Of a DNA stretch of 15,684 nt, positions 7,098-14,295 are shown one piece after another. The DNA is taken from positions 1 to 15,684 of the forward strand of contig SVRB01000022.1 in the NCBI GenBank assembly GCA_015065045.1. The letters are read 5' to 3'. The DNA is from Oscillospiraceae bacterium (GTDB lineage Bacteria; Bacillota; Clostridia; Oscillospirales; CAG-272). The notes under the pieces were generated by a model. The model was not told where the DNA came from. It was given only the letters and a program-made list of their open reading frames with translations, and searched no databases. The position numbers were made by a program, and so were the translations under genes. Every line of letters starts with the position of its first letter. The stretch's first letter is position 1.

Positions 7098-8726
7098 ATG
7101 GCTAAGGAAATTATGTATGGCATAGACGCAAGAAACGCACTCCTTCGCGGTGTTGATAAGCTTGCTGATACAGTTAAGATCACTATGGGTCCTAAGGGCA
7201 GAAACGTTGTTCTTGATAAGAAGTTCGGCGCTCCCCTTATTACTAACGACGGTGTTACTATCGCTCGCGAGATCGAGCTCGACGACGCTATGGAAAACAT
7301 GGGCGCTCAGCTCGTTAAAGAAGTTGCAACAAAGACAAACGACGCTGCAGGTGACGGTACAACAACCGCTACACTTCTCGCTCAGGCATTCATTCACGAA
7401 GGTATGAAGAACGTTGCTGCAGGCGCTAATCCCATGGTACTCCGCAAGGGTATCCAGAAGGCTGTTGATAAGGCTGTTGAATCTCTCAAGAACATTTCAA
7501 GAGAAGTAAACGGTTCTGCTGATATCGCTCGTGTTGGTACTATCTCTGCCGGCGACGAAGTTATCGGTACTCTTATTGCTGATGCAATGGAAAAGGTTAC
7601 AAATGACGGTGTTATCACTGTTGAAGAATCAAAGACTGCTGACACATACTGCGAAGTTGTTGAAGGTATGCAGTTCGACAGAGGTTACACATCTCCCTAT
7701 ATGGTAACAGATACAGATAAGATGGAAGCTGTTCTTGACGACGCTCTCATTCTTATCACAGACAAGAAGATCTCTACAATTCAGGAACTCCTTCCCCTCC
7801 TCGAACAGATCGTTCAGTCAGGAAGAAAGCTCCTTATTATTGCTGACGATATCGAAGGCGAAGCTCTTACAACTCTCGTTCTCAACAAGCTCCGCGGAAC
7901 ATTTACTTGCGTTGCAGTAAAGGCTCCCGGTTTTGGTGACAGAAGAAAAGAAATGCTTCGTGACATCGCTGTTCTTACAAACGGCGAAGTGATTTCCGAC
8001 GAACTCGGTCTTGACCTTAAGGAAGCTACCGTAGCACAGCTCGGACGCGCTCGTCAGGTTAAGGTTACAAAAGAAAACACAATCATTGTTGGCGGCGCAG
8101 GTGATGCTGACGAAATCAAGGGCAGAATCGCTCAGATCCGTTCAGCTATCGAAACAACAACATCCGACTTTGACCGCGAAAAGCTTCAGGAACGCTTGGC
8201 TAAGCTTTCCGGCGGTGTTGCAGTAATCAAAGTAGGTGCTGCTACAGAAGTTGAAATGAAGGAAAAGAAGCTCCGCATCGAAGACGCTCTCAACGCAACT
8301 CGCGCTGCTGTTGAAGAAGGTATCGTTGCAGGCGGCGGTGTTGCTTACCTCAACATTCTTCCCGAAATTGCAAAGCTCGCTGATACGCTTGAAGGCGACG
8401 AAAAGACAGGCGCTAACATCGTTCTTAAGGCTCTTGAAGCTCCCGTTCGTCAGATTTCCGACAACGCAGGCTTCGAAGGCTCTGTAATCATCAACGAAAT
8501 CCGCAAGGCTAACAAGCCCGGATTTGGCTTTGATGCTTACACAGAAGAATACGTGGATATGATCGAAGCAGGAATCGTTGACCCCACTAAAGTTACACGT
8601 TCTGCACTTCAGAACGCTGCATCTATTTCTTCAACAATTCTTACAACAGAAGCACTTGTTGCAGACAAGAAAGAACCCGCAGCTCCCGTTGCCCCCGCAG
8701 GCGCAGGAATGGACGGCATGTATTGA
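7098..8726 (+). CDS. groEL: Chaperonin GroEL (Hsp60)
   Basis: The 542-residue cytosolic chaperonin forms the 14-subunit ATP-driven folding cage with GroES. LGPKG-type loop TMGPKGRNVVLDK (29-41), the ATP-site GDGTTTAT (85-92) and the glycine-rich GIVAGGGVAYL region are intact. Length is normal. The C-terminal tail ends AGAGMDGMY, a short version of the usual GGM repeats and not by itself a defect. A GGAGG site lies upstream of the ATG. Codons are strongly biased (GTT, GCT, CTC/CTT, AAG, AAC, CCC), making this gene a useful in-window reference for highly expressed genes. A strong terminator follows. Confidence 0.99.
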   Translation: MAKEIMYGIDARNALLRGVDKLADTVKITMGPKGRNVVLDKKFGAPLITNDGVTIAREIELDDAMENMGAQLVKEVATKTNDAAGDGTTTATLLAQAFIHEGMKNVAAGANPMVLRKGIQKAVDKAVESLKNISREVNGSADIARVGTISAGDEVIGTLIADAMEKVTNDGVITVEESKTADTYCEVVEGMQFDRGYTSPYMVTDTDKMEAVLDDALILITDKKISTIQELLPLLEQIVQSGRKLLIIADDIEGEALTTLVLNKLRGTFTCVAVKAPGFGDRRKEMLRDIAVLTNGEVISDELGLDLKEATVAQLGRARQVKVTKENTIIVGGAGDADEIKGRIAQIRSAIETTTSDFDREKLQERLAKLSGGVAVIKVGAATEVEMKEKKLRIEDALNATRAAVEEGIVAGGGVAYLNILPEIAKLADTLEGDEKTGANIVLKALEAPVRQISDNAGFEGSVIINEIRKANKPGFGFDAYTEEYVDMIEAGIVDPTKVTRSALQNAASISSTILTTEALVADKKEPAAPVAPAGAGMDGMY

Positions 8727-8742
8727 TATAATACAAAAATAT

Positions 8743-8780
8743 AAGAGGAACTTTTCAGAAGAAAAGTTCCTCTTTTTTTT
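8743..8780 (+). terminator. Terminator of groESL, copy 1 of a duplicated element
   Basis: A perfect 14-bp stem (8743-8756 with 8761-8774, AAGAGGAACTTTTC) has an AGAA loop and a run of eight T. The same 37-base sequence, including the loop, recurs at 10037-10073. Confidence 0.95.
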
Positions 8781-8875
8781 AATAACATAAACTAATTTGT
8801 TTATTATAGCTATATTTTTTAAACTCATAGTTAATACACTCTTTCCTGACAATACCTTTACTACGTTATTATTTG

Positions 8876-8884
8876 TGATATAAT
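8876..8884 (+). promoter_or_regulatory. Extended -10 promoter for the XRE regulator gene
   Basis: TGATATAAT (8876-8884) is a full extended -10 element. No good -35 is seen 16-18 bases upstream, which is tolerable for extended -10 promoters. Fourteen bases spanning it (8869-8882) are identical to the -10 region at 12969-12982. The predicted start lies near 8891. Confidence 0.6.
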
Positions 8885-8892
8885 ATAGACAG

Positions 8893-8908
8893 AAGCAGAC
8901 GTCAGCTT
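8893..8908 (+). promoter_or_regulatory. Candidate operator palindrome at the XRE gene start point
   Basis: AAGCAGAC/GTCAGCTT is a 16-base palindrome with a single mismatched pair. It begins at about +2 of the predicted transcript, a typical place for autorepression by an XRE-type protein. This is inferred from position and symmetry only. Confidence 0.4.
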
Positions 8909-8935
8909 ACTTTAAGTTTTATTGGAGATATTATT

Positions 8936-10015
8936 ATGGAAATGACTATCGGTACAAACATTAAACGTTTGCGTACAATAAAAAACATTACTCAAGAACA
9001 GCTTTCAATAGCAATGAACGTAACCTGCGCGGCAGTCAGCAAATGGGAAAGAGGCGATACCTATCCCGACATAACACTTCTTCAACCCCTTGCATACTAT
9101 TTTGGAGTAACCCTCGATGAGCTTATGGGGTATGATCAGAAAAAAATTCAAGCTAAAATAGACGATGTAATTGCTCTATACAGACAGTATTGGAACAGCG
9201 ATTTTTCTAAAGCTCGAGAGATCATTATTAACGCATACCGCGACTATCCAAATGATTATTGGATAATGCACTACTATATGTGGAACCTTGCCGGAGATAT
9301 GTCTGATAATAACCCGGAGGTTCTGCTTAAGCATAAAGATGAATTTCTTGTTATATGCGATAAAATTCTTGAAGGTTGTACCGAAGAAACTTTACGCCTT
9401 AACGCTTGGAATATGCGCGCAAAGCTGCTTCACGCAGAAGGCAAAACGGAAGAAGCGTTGAATATCTACCGCGAAAAGTATACAAACTGGTACCATACCT
9501 GTGGGCAAAAAACAGAACAGCTTTTTTCTAAAGATACCGATGAATATTACTATTGGGTCAGCAAAAACATGTATGAGCTAATAGCATTTGCAGGCTACAA
9601 GTTGGCAAGCGTAATATTTTTTGACAAATCACTTACAACAAATGACAAATCGCAGAAAGCAATCAAATATGGAAATTTAATTTTAAAAATGCTTGACGAG
9701 ACTGATGATATATTCTTTGCGGGACTTGCCGAGGCATTTTTAGGCAGAACAAGAAGCTATTTAATGTACCGCGGTGGAGATGACGAAGATATTATTACCG
9801 TATTGGATATGAATCTGCGTGCGTCTAAAAAAATTGCAGATGCAATAAATACAGATTCTGCAATTCGCCAAGCATATTTCCCTGAACAACTATCTGTTAC
9901 AGCAAATGATTATCTTGCGTGGATAGTTGAGAGTTTGTTAACTCCTCGAGATAAAAGACATTCCGAGCTTCTTAAAAACCCTGCCTATGCAGATGTTTTA
10001 AGCAAGTACAGATAA
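8936..10015 (+). CDS. XRE-family HTH regulator with large helical C-terminal domain
   Basis: The first ~65 residues form a Cro/C1-type helix-turn-helix. They run IKRLRTIKNITQEQLS, then the recognition helix region AAVSKWERGDTYPDI (32-46) and LLQPLAYYFGVTLDELMGYD (48-67). The remaining ~290 residues are helical and rich in aromatic residues, including WIMHYYMWNL, LNAWNMRAKLLHAEGKTEEALNIYREKY (reads like a TPR) and YYYWVSKNMYELIAFAGYKLAS. A TPR-like ligand- or peptide-sensing domain is therefore plausible, as in RRNPP-like or other clostridial regulators (inference). Start is ATG 8936 with GGAGA upstream; Met3 is an alternative. The gene is monocistronic and bracketed by two identical terminators. 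Codon use is ordinary, not groEL-like. The regulated target is unknown; autoregulation through the palindrome at 8893-8908 is possible. Confidence 0.9.
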   Translation: MEMTIGTNIKRLRTIKNITQEQLSIAMNVTCAAVSKWERGDTYPDITLLQPLAYYFGVTLDELMGYDQKKIQAKIDDVIALYRQYWNSDFSKAREIIINAYRDYPNDYWIMHYYMWNLAGDMSDNNPEVLLKHKDEFLVICDKILEGCTEETLRLNAWNMRAKLLHAEGKTEEALNIYREKYTNWYHTCGQKTEQLFSKDTDEYYYWVSKNMYELIAFAGYKLASVIFFDKSLTTNDKSQKAIKYGNLILKMLDETDDIFFAGLAEAFLGRTRSYLMYRGGDDEDIITVLDMNLRASKKIADAINTDSAIRQAYFPEQLSVTANDYLAWIVESLLTPRDKRHSELLKNPAYADVLSKYR

Positions 10016-10036
10016 TAGTATTATCTTACAACACAA

Positions 10037-10073
10037 AAGAGGAACTTTTCAGAAGAAAAGTTCCTCTTTTTTT
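10037..10073. terminator. Terminator of XRE gene, copy 2 of the duplicated element
   Basis: The stem is 10037-10050 with 10055-10068, loop AGAA, and seven T follow. It is identical over 37 bases to the element after groEL. It also lies 3' of the convergent hydrolase gene ending at 10077, with TTTTGTGTTG on the minus strand, so it may serve both directions. Confidence 0.93.
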
Positions 10074-10076
10074 GTT

Positions 10077-11099
10077 TTAAATATTGTTTATCAAATAATC
10101 AATGCCCTCATCGGTTATATCGTACTTGTGTCCTGTATTTGTAACTTTAAACACAAGATTATCGGGTTTGTCGGAATAATACTTTTTTAATCTGTCATAT
10201 TCGCTGACAGCGCCATCAACGCCAAATATTCCGTCATTCTTCCCTGCCTCGATATACAACGGTCTCGGATAAATCAAAGCTGTCATTTCGGCATCGGAAA
10301 ACCTATCCGCCATATTCTTATACACAAAATCCGGTCTTGTATACTTCATTCTATCATTAAACACGCAAGCCGAATAAACAGCCTTAATTCTTTCGTCAAG
10401 CACCGCTGTTACTATAGAATAATACGCGCCGTATGAAAGTCCTGTTATTCCCACTCTCTCGCTATCGATAAAATCAAGTGTCAAAAGATAATCCAAAGCA
10501 CCCCTGATACATTCGCACTCAAAAGATGTCAAGCTTCCGCCTAACGCCTTATACTTTGCATCTATACCAAACCTGTCAAAGTTATTTCCAAATTTCTTGC
10601 CATCCCATATCAAAAGCTGCGGGGCAAAAACTACAACGTTTCTATCAAGAAGACGTCTTGTTATATGCGAATAATAATTATCTCCATAAATATCGGACAT
10701 AAGCTCGGGCGTACCCTCTCCGCCGTGAATTGCCGTTACAAGAGGTAATTTCCCCTTTGCGTCAAACGGAACAAAAAGCATACCGTAAAACTTTATATTC
10801 TTCTCAAAATTAAATACAAGTCTGTATATATATCCCTGTCCGTCTATGGCAACAAATATCTTCTGCACGTCGCACTTCTTGCTTCTGTCAAACAACGGAT
10901 CGCCAATAAGCTCTTTAAAATCGGCTAAATACTTTTCTCTGTTGTTCTTCAACTTTTCAGGGCTGATATACTCTTCTCTGCCGTTTTTCTTTTCCTCAGC
11001 CACGTCACAAGACAGCGACAAAACAGACTCGAGATAATTACGCCTGAATACCGATGCTTTTTCAATATCCTCGGTATACAAATCTTTATACTCGTTCAA
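10077..11099 (-). CDS. Alpha/beta hydrolase, acetyl-xylan-esterase/dienelactone-hydrolase-like (TTG start)
   Basis: This 340-residue protein has the core of an alpha/beta hydrolase. The oxyanion-hole motif AIHGGEG lies around 125-127, the nucleophile elbow GLSYG has Ser222, Asp289 is in AGKNDGIF, and His324 is in TGHKYD. The ~100-residue N-terminal extension and a strand-rich FYGMLFVPFDAKGKLPLV entry resemble acetyl xylan esterase/Abhydrolase_7-type esterases. No signal peptide is present, so it acts in the cytosol. The substrate is unknown; an acetylated sugar or other ester is plausible. The start is TTG at 11099 with AAGGAG 6 bases upstream, and that AAGGAG encodes the last Lys-Glu of the PAP2 gene. 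Only three bases separate the two genes, indicating translational coupling as the last gene of the udp operon. Confidence 0.9.
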   Translation of the reverse strand: MNEYKDLYTEDIEKASVFRRNYLESVLSLSCDVAEEKKNGREEYISPEKLKNNREKYLADFKELIGDPLFDRSKKCDVQKIFVAIDGQGYIYRLVFNFEKNIKFYGMLFVPFDAKGKLPLVTAIHGGEGTPELMSDIYGDNYYSHITRRLLDRNVVVFAPQLLIWDGKKFGNNFDRFGIDAKYKALGGSLTSFECECIRGALDYLLTLDFIDSERVGITGLSYGAYYSIVTAVLDERIKAVYSACVFNDRMKYTRPDFVYKNMADRFSDAEMTALIYPRPLYIEAGKNDGIFGVDGAVSEYDRLKKYYSDKPDNLVFKVTNTGHKYDITDEGIDYLINNI

Positions 11100-11102
11100 G
11101 AT

Positions 11103-11996
11103 TTACTCCTTACAAAACAGCTTCTTAGCTATAGCAGGATATACACCAACGATCCAGAACGTTACGAGCATATATCTGATCATACCAACTATTGCTGTAT
11201 CGCCAAAAATACTCTTGGGAACTTCTTTCAAAACGAGCGCAATAGCAATACCTACCGCTACCTTAACAAACTGCTGCCACATTTTCTTTGTCTGTACACT
11301 GAAATCAATCCATCTTCTTTCAATATACCAACCAATAGCAAAACCAAGTCCCGCGCCGCCGGTCTTACAGCAATCAAGCGCGTATTTAGGATCTGTGATT
11401 ATTCCCTTCGATTCAAGAACAAGTAAATATATCATAACGCCCAATGATACCACGGAAAGAACAAGTGCTATAAGTAAATCGTGCTTCTTGTTGTCTGCTA
11501 TCTTAGCAAACACCTTATGGAATATAAACACACAAACAAGTGTCAATGCCATTGATACCAATACGTCTTTGGGGGTATGTACGCCGAGATACATTCTTGA
11601 CAAGCCGACAAGAAGAAACATCAATACGAATACTACCTTTAACCATACCTGCTTAAAGCGTATCGCAAGTGATGAGAACAAGGTTGTTCCGCACTGTGTA
11701 TGTCCGCTCGGGAATGAATATCCCGTCGCATCCTCCATCGCATTGCCAACAGGCTTAAAATCGGGGTCGATCACCCAAGGTCTGTCGATTCTAAAAGTAA
11801 TCTTTAACCCCTGAACAAGCATACCCGATGCAAAAAAAGCAAATCCCATCTCATAACCGAAATTCTTGTTTACGCACCAGAAGAAAACGCATATAACTCC
11901 AAGCGCGATAAGCTCATAACCAAATTCCGTTACGATCTGAAAAAACACGTCCAAAAAAGGACAGCGGATTTTTTCAAGTAAATACAAAAACTCCAT
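11103..11996 (-). CDS. PAP2-family membrane phosphatase
   Basis: This 297-residue integral membrane protein carries all three PAP2 motifs. These are KITFRIDRP (Lys65...Arg72-Pro73), SFPSGHT (PSGH 96-99, His99) and SRMYLGVHTPKD (Arg134, His140, Asp144). The family removes phosphate from lipids such as undecaprenyl pyrophosphate or phosphatidate, with the active site facing outside. It is longer than minimal members, with about 130 extra C-terminal residues containing several more membrane segments. A CCKTGGAGLGFAIGW stretch lies in the middle, an arrangement I associate with clostridial members. The ATG at 11996 follows the uridine phosphorylase stop by one base, and its GGAG site lies inside the end of that gene, so the two are coupled. 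Whether the lipid substrate is undecaprenyl-PP or another cannot be decided. Confidence 0.93.
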   Translation of the reverse strand: MEFLYLLEKIRCPFLDVFFQIVTEFGYELIALGVICVFFWCVNKNFGYEMGFAFFASGMLVQGLKITFRIDRPWVIDPDFKPVGNAMEDATGYSFPSGHTQCGTTLFSSLAIRFKQVWLKVVFVLMFLLVGLSRMYLGVHTPKDVLVSMALTLVCVFIFHKVFAKIADNKKHDLLIALVLSVVSLGVMIYLLVLESKGIITDPKYALDCCKTGGAGLGFAIGWYIERRWIDFSVQTKKMWQQFVKVAVGIAIALVLKEVPKSIFGDTAIVGMIRYMLVTFWIVGVYPAIAKKLFCKE

Positions 11997-11997
11997 A

Positions 11998-12756
11998 TCA
12001 ATCTCCGTTTATTAAAATTTTTATTGCTTCAACGGCAGTTCTTATAGCCCTGTCCGTATCGTGACAATCTTCTTCAACAAAACCATTAGCCTTACGTTCT
12101 TGATTCCATACGACGCTGAAAACGGAGCCGCACTTAACACCTAACGATGCCGCAGTCACAAACAAAGCCGCGGATTCCATCTCGCTTGCAAGCACGCCAA
12201 GCTTCTTCCACGCTTCCCATTTATTCAGCAATTCGTAAGATACCGGACTTCTTTCGGGGGAATGCTGTCCGTAAAAAGAATCCTTACATTGAACAACGCC
12301 CGTGTGATAATTAAGTCCCAATCTTTTCGCTCCCTTAACGAGAGCTGTTGTTATATCAAAATCTGCTGTTGCGGGATATTCAATCGGAGCATATTCACGG
12401 CTTGTACCCTCATTTCTGACAGCTCCCGTCGCTATGACAATATCTCCCGACTTTACTTTCATATTTATTCCGCCGCAAGTACCCACTCTGATAAACGTGT
12501 CAGCGCCCAACGCAACTAATTCTTCCATCGCTATTGCAGCAGACGGTCCACCTATACCGGTCGATGTTACGGATACTTTTGTACCGCATAGTTCACCTGT
12601 GTACGTTACATATTCACGGTTACACGCCACTCTTTTCGGATTGTCAAAATATTTTGCAATCTTTTCGCATCTGCCGGGGTCTCCCGGAAGAATACATATT
12701 TTGCCAACATCGCCAACGCCGCAGTCTATATGATACTGTTTGCTGATAAATATCAC
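11998..12756 (-). CDS. udp: Uridine phosphorylase (nucleoside phosphorylase family)
   Basis: The enzyme splits uridine with phosphate to uracil and ribose-1-phosphate in pyrimidine salvage. Signatures are ILPGDPGRCEKIA (22-34), the phosphate/ribose segment TSTGIGGPSAAIAMEEL (64-80), IRVGTCGGI (89-97), YAPIEYPATADFDITTAL and LASEMESAALF. The YAPIEYPATADF block aligns with the uridine phosphorylase branch better than with purine nucleoside phosphorylase DeoD, and length (252) matches. The base-contact segment SFYGQHSPERSP keeps Gln and Arg, so uridine specificity is likely but not proven. It is the first gene of a three-gene operon. The start is uncertain: GTG at 12756 overlaps the GGGAG ribosome-site sequence, leaving no spacing. 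No ATG or TTG lies nearby, and an in-frame stop (TAG) precedes it by two codons. Confidence 0.93.
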   Translation of the reverse strand: MIFISKQYHIDCGVGDVGKICILPGDPGRCEKIAKYFDNPKRVACNREYVTYTGELCGTKVSVTSTGIGGPSAAIAMEELVALGADTFIRVGTCGGINMKVKSGDIVIATGAVRNEGTSREYAPIEYPATADFDITTALVKGAKRLGLNYHTGVVQCKDSFYGQHSPERSPVSYELLNKWEAWKKLGVLASEMESAALFVTAASLGVKCGSVFSVVWNQERKANGFVEEDCHDTDRAIRTAVEAIKILINGD

Positions 12757-12780
12757 TCCCGACTATTATATACTTTCATT

Positions 12781-12809
12781 ATTATACACCTAACTATTCC
12801 GATTGTAAA
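12781..12809 (-). promoter_or_regulatory. Promoter for the udp-PAP2-hydrolase operon
   Basis: On the minus strand TTTACA (12804-12809), a 17-base spacer and consensus TATAAT (12781-12786) predict a start near 12774 and a leader of about 18 bases. A second TATAAT (12763-12768) nearer the gene lacks a -35. Confidence 0.75.
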
Positions 12810-12955
12810 GTACGTATGACCTTTTTACTAATAATTAAACAGCTATAATTTGTTATATGTGCATAAATACATATAACGTTTTTTCAGCAATTTGAACCTA
12901 TTTTTTTTACAAAGTGTAAATAAACTTGATTTTGCAAATTATATTTATGATACTC
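12810..12955. other. Divergent intergenic region with short palindromes
   Basis: The 325-base gap between udp and the first lipoprotein gene is very AT-rich and holds no credible gene. Between the two divergent promoters I see only the inverted repeat at 12852-12877 and a small palindrome TTTACA-AAG-TGTAAA at 12906-12920. Nothing resembling a known riboswitch or small RNA was recognised. Confidence 0.6.
12852..12884 (+). repeat. Inverted repeat followed by T-run
   Basis: Perfect 9-bp arms GTTATATGT (12852-12860) and ACATATAAC (12869-12877) flank 8 bases; G and six T follow. The stem is too AT-rich for an efficient terminator, and no plus-strand gene ends here, so an operator or chance hairpin is also possible. 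Confidence 0.5.
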
Positions 12956-12984
12956 TTGAAAAAAATCTTTATTTGTGATATACT
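12956..12984 (+). promoter_or_regulatory. Strong promoter of the NlpC/P60-like array
   Basis: TTGAAA (12956-12961), a 17-base spacer and TATACT (12979-12984) with an extended TGA make a near-consensus sigma-A promoter. The predicted start is near 12991, giving a leader of about 90 bases to the ATG at 13082. Confidence 0.8.
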
Positions 12985-13034
12985 AAGTTGTCGTAATAAG
13001 TTGTATCAACCTTGCGACGACTTATAATTTTTTT
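12984..13034 (+). promoter_or_regulatory. Palindrome and nested hairpin over the array start point
   Basis: TAAGTTGTCG (12984-12993) and CGACGACTTA (13015-13024) form 10-bp arms with one T/G pair. Inside is a second small hairpin GTTG-TAT-CAAC (13000-13010). AAGTTGT is also repeated directly at 12985 and 12998. ATAATTTTTTT follows the right arm. The left arm straddles the predicted start point, so a DNA operator is more likely than an RNA attenuator, although an attenuator is not excluded. Confidence 0.45.
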
Positions 13035-13081
13035 AAGGCAGACTAAACAAAATTTTATAGTCTTTTTGAAAGGAAAAACAC

Positions 13082-14263
13082 ATGAAAAAACTAATTGCTT
13101 TTCTTTTGCTTGCCTGCATGATGCTTACAGCACTCGCTTCTTGCGGCAAAACAACTGATGATCCCACTCCCGGTGAAACAACAGCACCCACAACAAACAA
13201 AAAATTTGAAGCGGAAATGATTCCTGCTGAAGATTTTAAGCCCAGAGACGTTGTTGTTGCATACATGGAAAAAATGTCTCAGGTTAAGTGGACTCCCAAA
13301 GAAACAATCAACTTGAACGAAGTTAACAACGGTCTTGTATACAAAAAAGGCGTTGAATACACAGGTATTATGTACATCACAGGTACAAACAGCCAGTCAA
13401 ACTTGGATAAATTCCTTTCTCAGCTTGACGAAAACGGCGTTTACGTAGGTCCTACAACAAGAGCTGAAGGCTACGGCAACCACTGCTCTTCTTCTATCAG
13501 AACAGCATATAACCAGATTTCAAACGTTCCTACGTTTGCTACAACAGTTCAGATGGTTCCCAGCAAAAACAGAGGTACTCTCCCCGTTGGAGATTACGTA
13601 TTCTCTGCTGATGACGTAACAACAGATACTATTATCGCAAAAAACCCCGCTGAAAAGATTTATGAATGCTACGCACTTCTCCAGAAGGGTGACAACGTGC
13701 TTTCTTGCTGGGGCTCTACAGGCCACACAAGAATGGTTAAAGAAGTTCACGTTGTAAGAACAGAAGACGGCAAGCTCGACACAAAGGCCAGCTATATCAT
13801 TACAATCGAACAGACAAGTTCTTTTGACTCAACAAGAAAAGACGTAAAGACTAACTGGTATGTTGACCACAAGTATACATTCAGAGATCTTTACAACACT
13901 AAGTATATTCCCCTTACAATTGCAGCTCTCAGCGTTGAAGGTCAGGATTCTACTTTCACAATCAAGTCTGCAAACACCGCTTCTAACATCACAGAAGGCA
14001 AGCTTAAGGGTATTATCCGTTCATCCTTCTGCGATATCATCAGTGTAACTGTTGATTTCGTTGATTCAAGCGACAAGGTTGTTGCAACAAAAACAATGCA
14101 GAACCTCGTTCCCGACAGAACAGTATTCCAGTTCATCAACAACAACGCTCTCGCTCCCGACGGTGTTACATCACTTCCCGCAGGTGATTACAGATACTAC
14201 ATTACTGTAAATACACACTACGGTTCAGCAAAAATATTTGAGCTTAAATTCACTGTACAATAA
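13082..14263 (+). CDS. Lipoprotein with divergent NlpC/P60-like domain and beta-rich C-terminal domain
   Basis: This 393-residue protein has a lipoprotein signal peptide (KK, hydrophobic core, LALAS then Cys21) and a Thr/Pro-rich linker to about residue 42. Residues ~55-280 form the domain shared with the next two genes. It starts YMEKMSQVKWTP (61-72), has a hairpin-like YKKGVEYTGIMY (87-98), then YVGPT leading to YGNHCSSS with Cys135. Further on are ALLQKGDNVLSCW (Asp204), GSTGHTRMV (His215), IEQTSSFD (Glu243) and WYVDHKY. The order Cys - Gly-Asp - Gly-His - polar residue fits papain-like NlpC/P60 peptidases or amidases (inference). Residues ~285-393 form a beta-rich, Ig-like domain absent from the second gene. 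Predicted location is the outer face of the membrane, so a cell-wall or peptide substrate is possible. Codon use is groEL-like. The ATG follows GAAAGGAAAAAC; it is the first gene of the array. Confidence 0.85.
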   Translation: MKKLIAFLLLACMMLTALASCGKTTDDPTPGETTAPTTNKKFEAEMIPAEDFKPRDVVVAYMEKMSQVKWTPKETINLNEVNNGLVYKKGVEYTGIMYITGTNSQSNLDKFLSQLDENGVYVGPTTRAEGYGNHCSSSIRTAYNQISNVPTFATTVQMVPSKNRGTLPVGDYVFSADDVTTDTIIAKNPAEKIYECYALLQKGDNVLSCWGSTGHTRMVKEVHVVRTEDGKLDTKASYIITIEQTSSFDSTRKDVKTNWYVDHKYTFRDLYNTKYIPLTIAALSVEGQDSTFTIKSANTASNITEGKLKGIIRSSFCDIISVTVDFVDSSDKVVATKTMQNLVPDRTVFQFINNNALAPDGVTSLPAGDYRYYITVNTHYGSAKIFELKFTVQ

Positions 14264-14295
14264 TTTATCATTATTAGAAAGTTGAGGATTATATT

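Noticed and set aside
8690..8726. GroEL tail lacking long GGM repeats, as possible truncation
   Set aside because: Length and the MDGMY ending are within normal variation of the family, and the stop is followed directly by a proper terminator.
11215..11814. 199-residue plus-strand frame
   Set aside because: It is antisense to the PAP2 gene, whose motifs are intact, and shows no ribosome site or recognisable domain.
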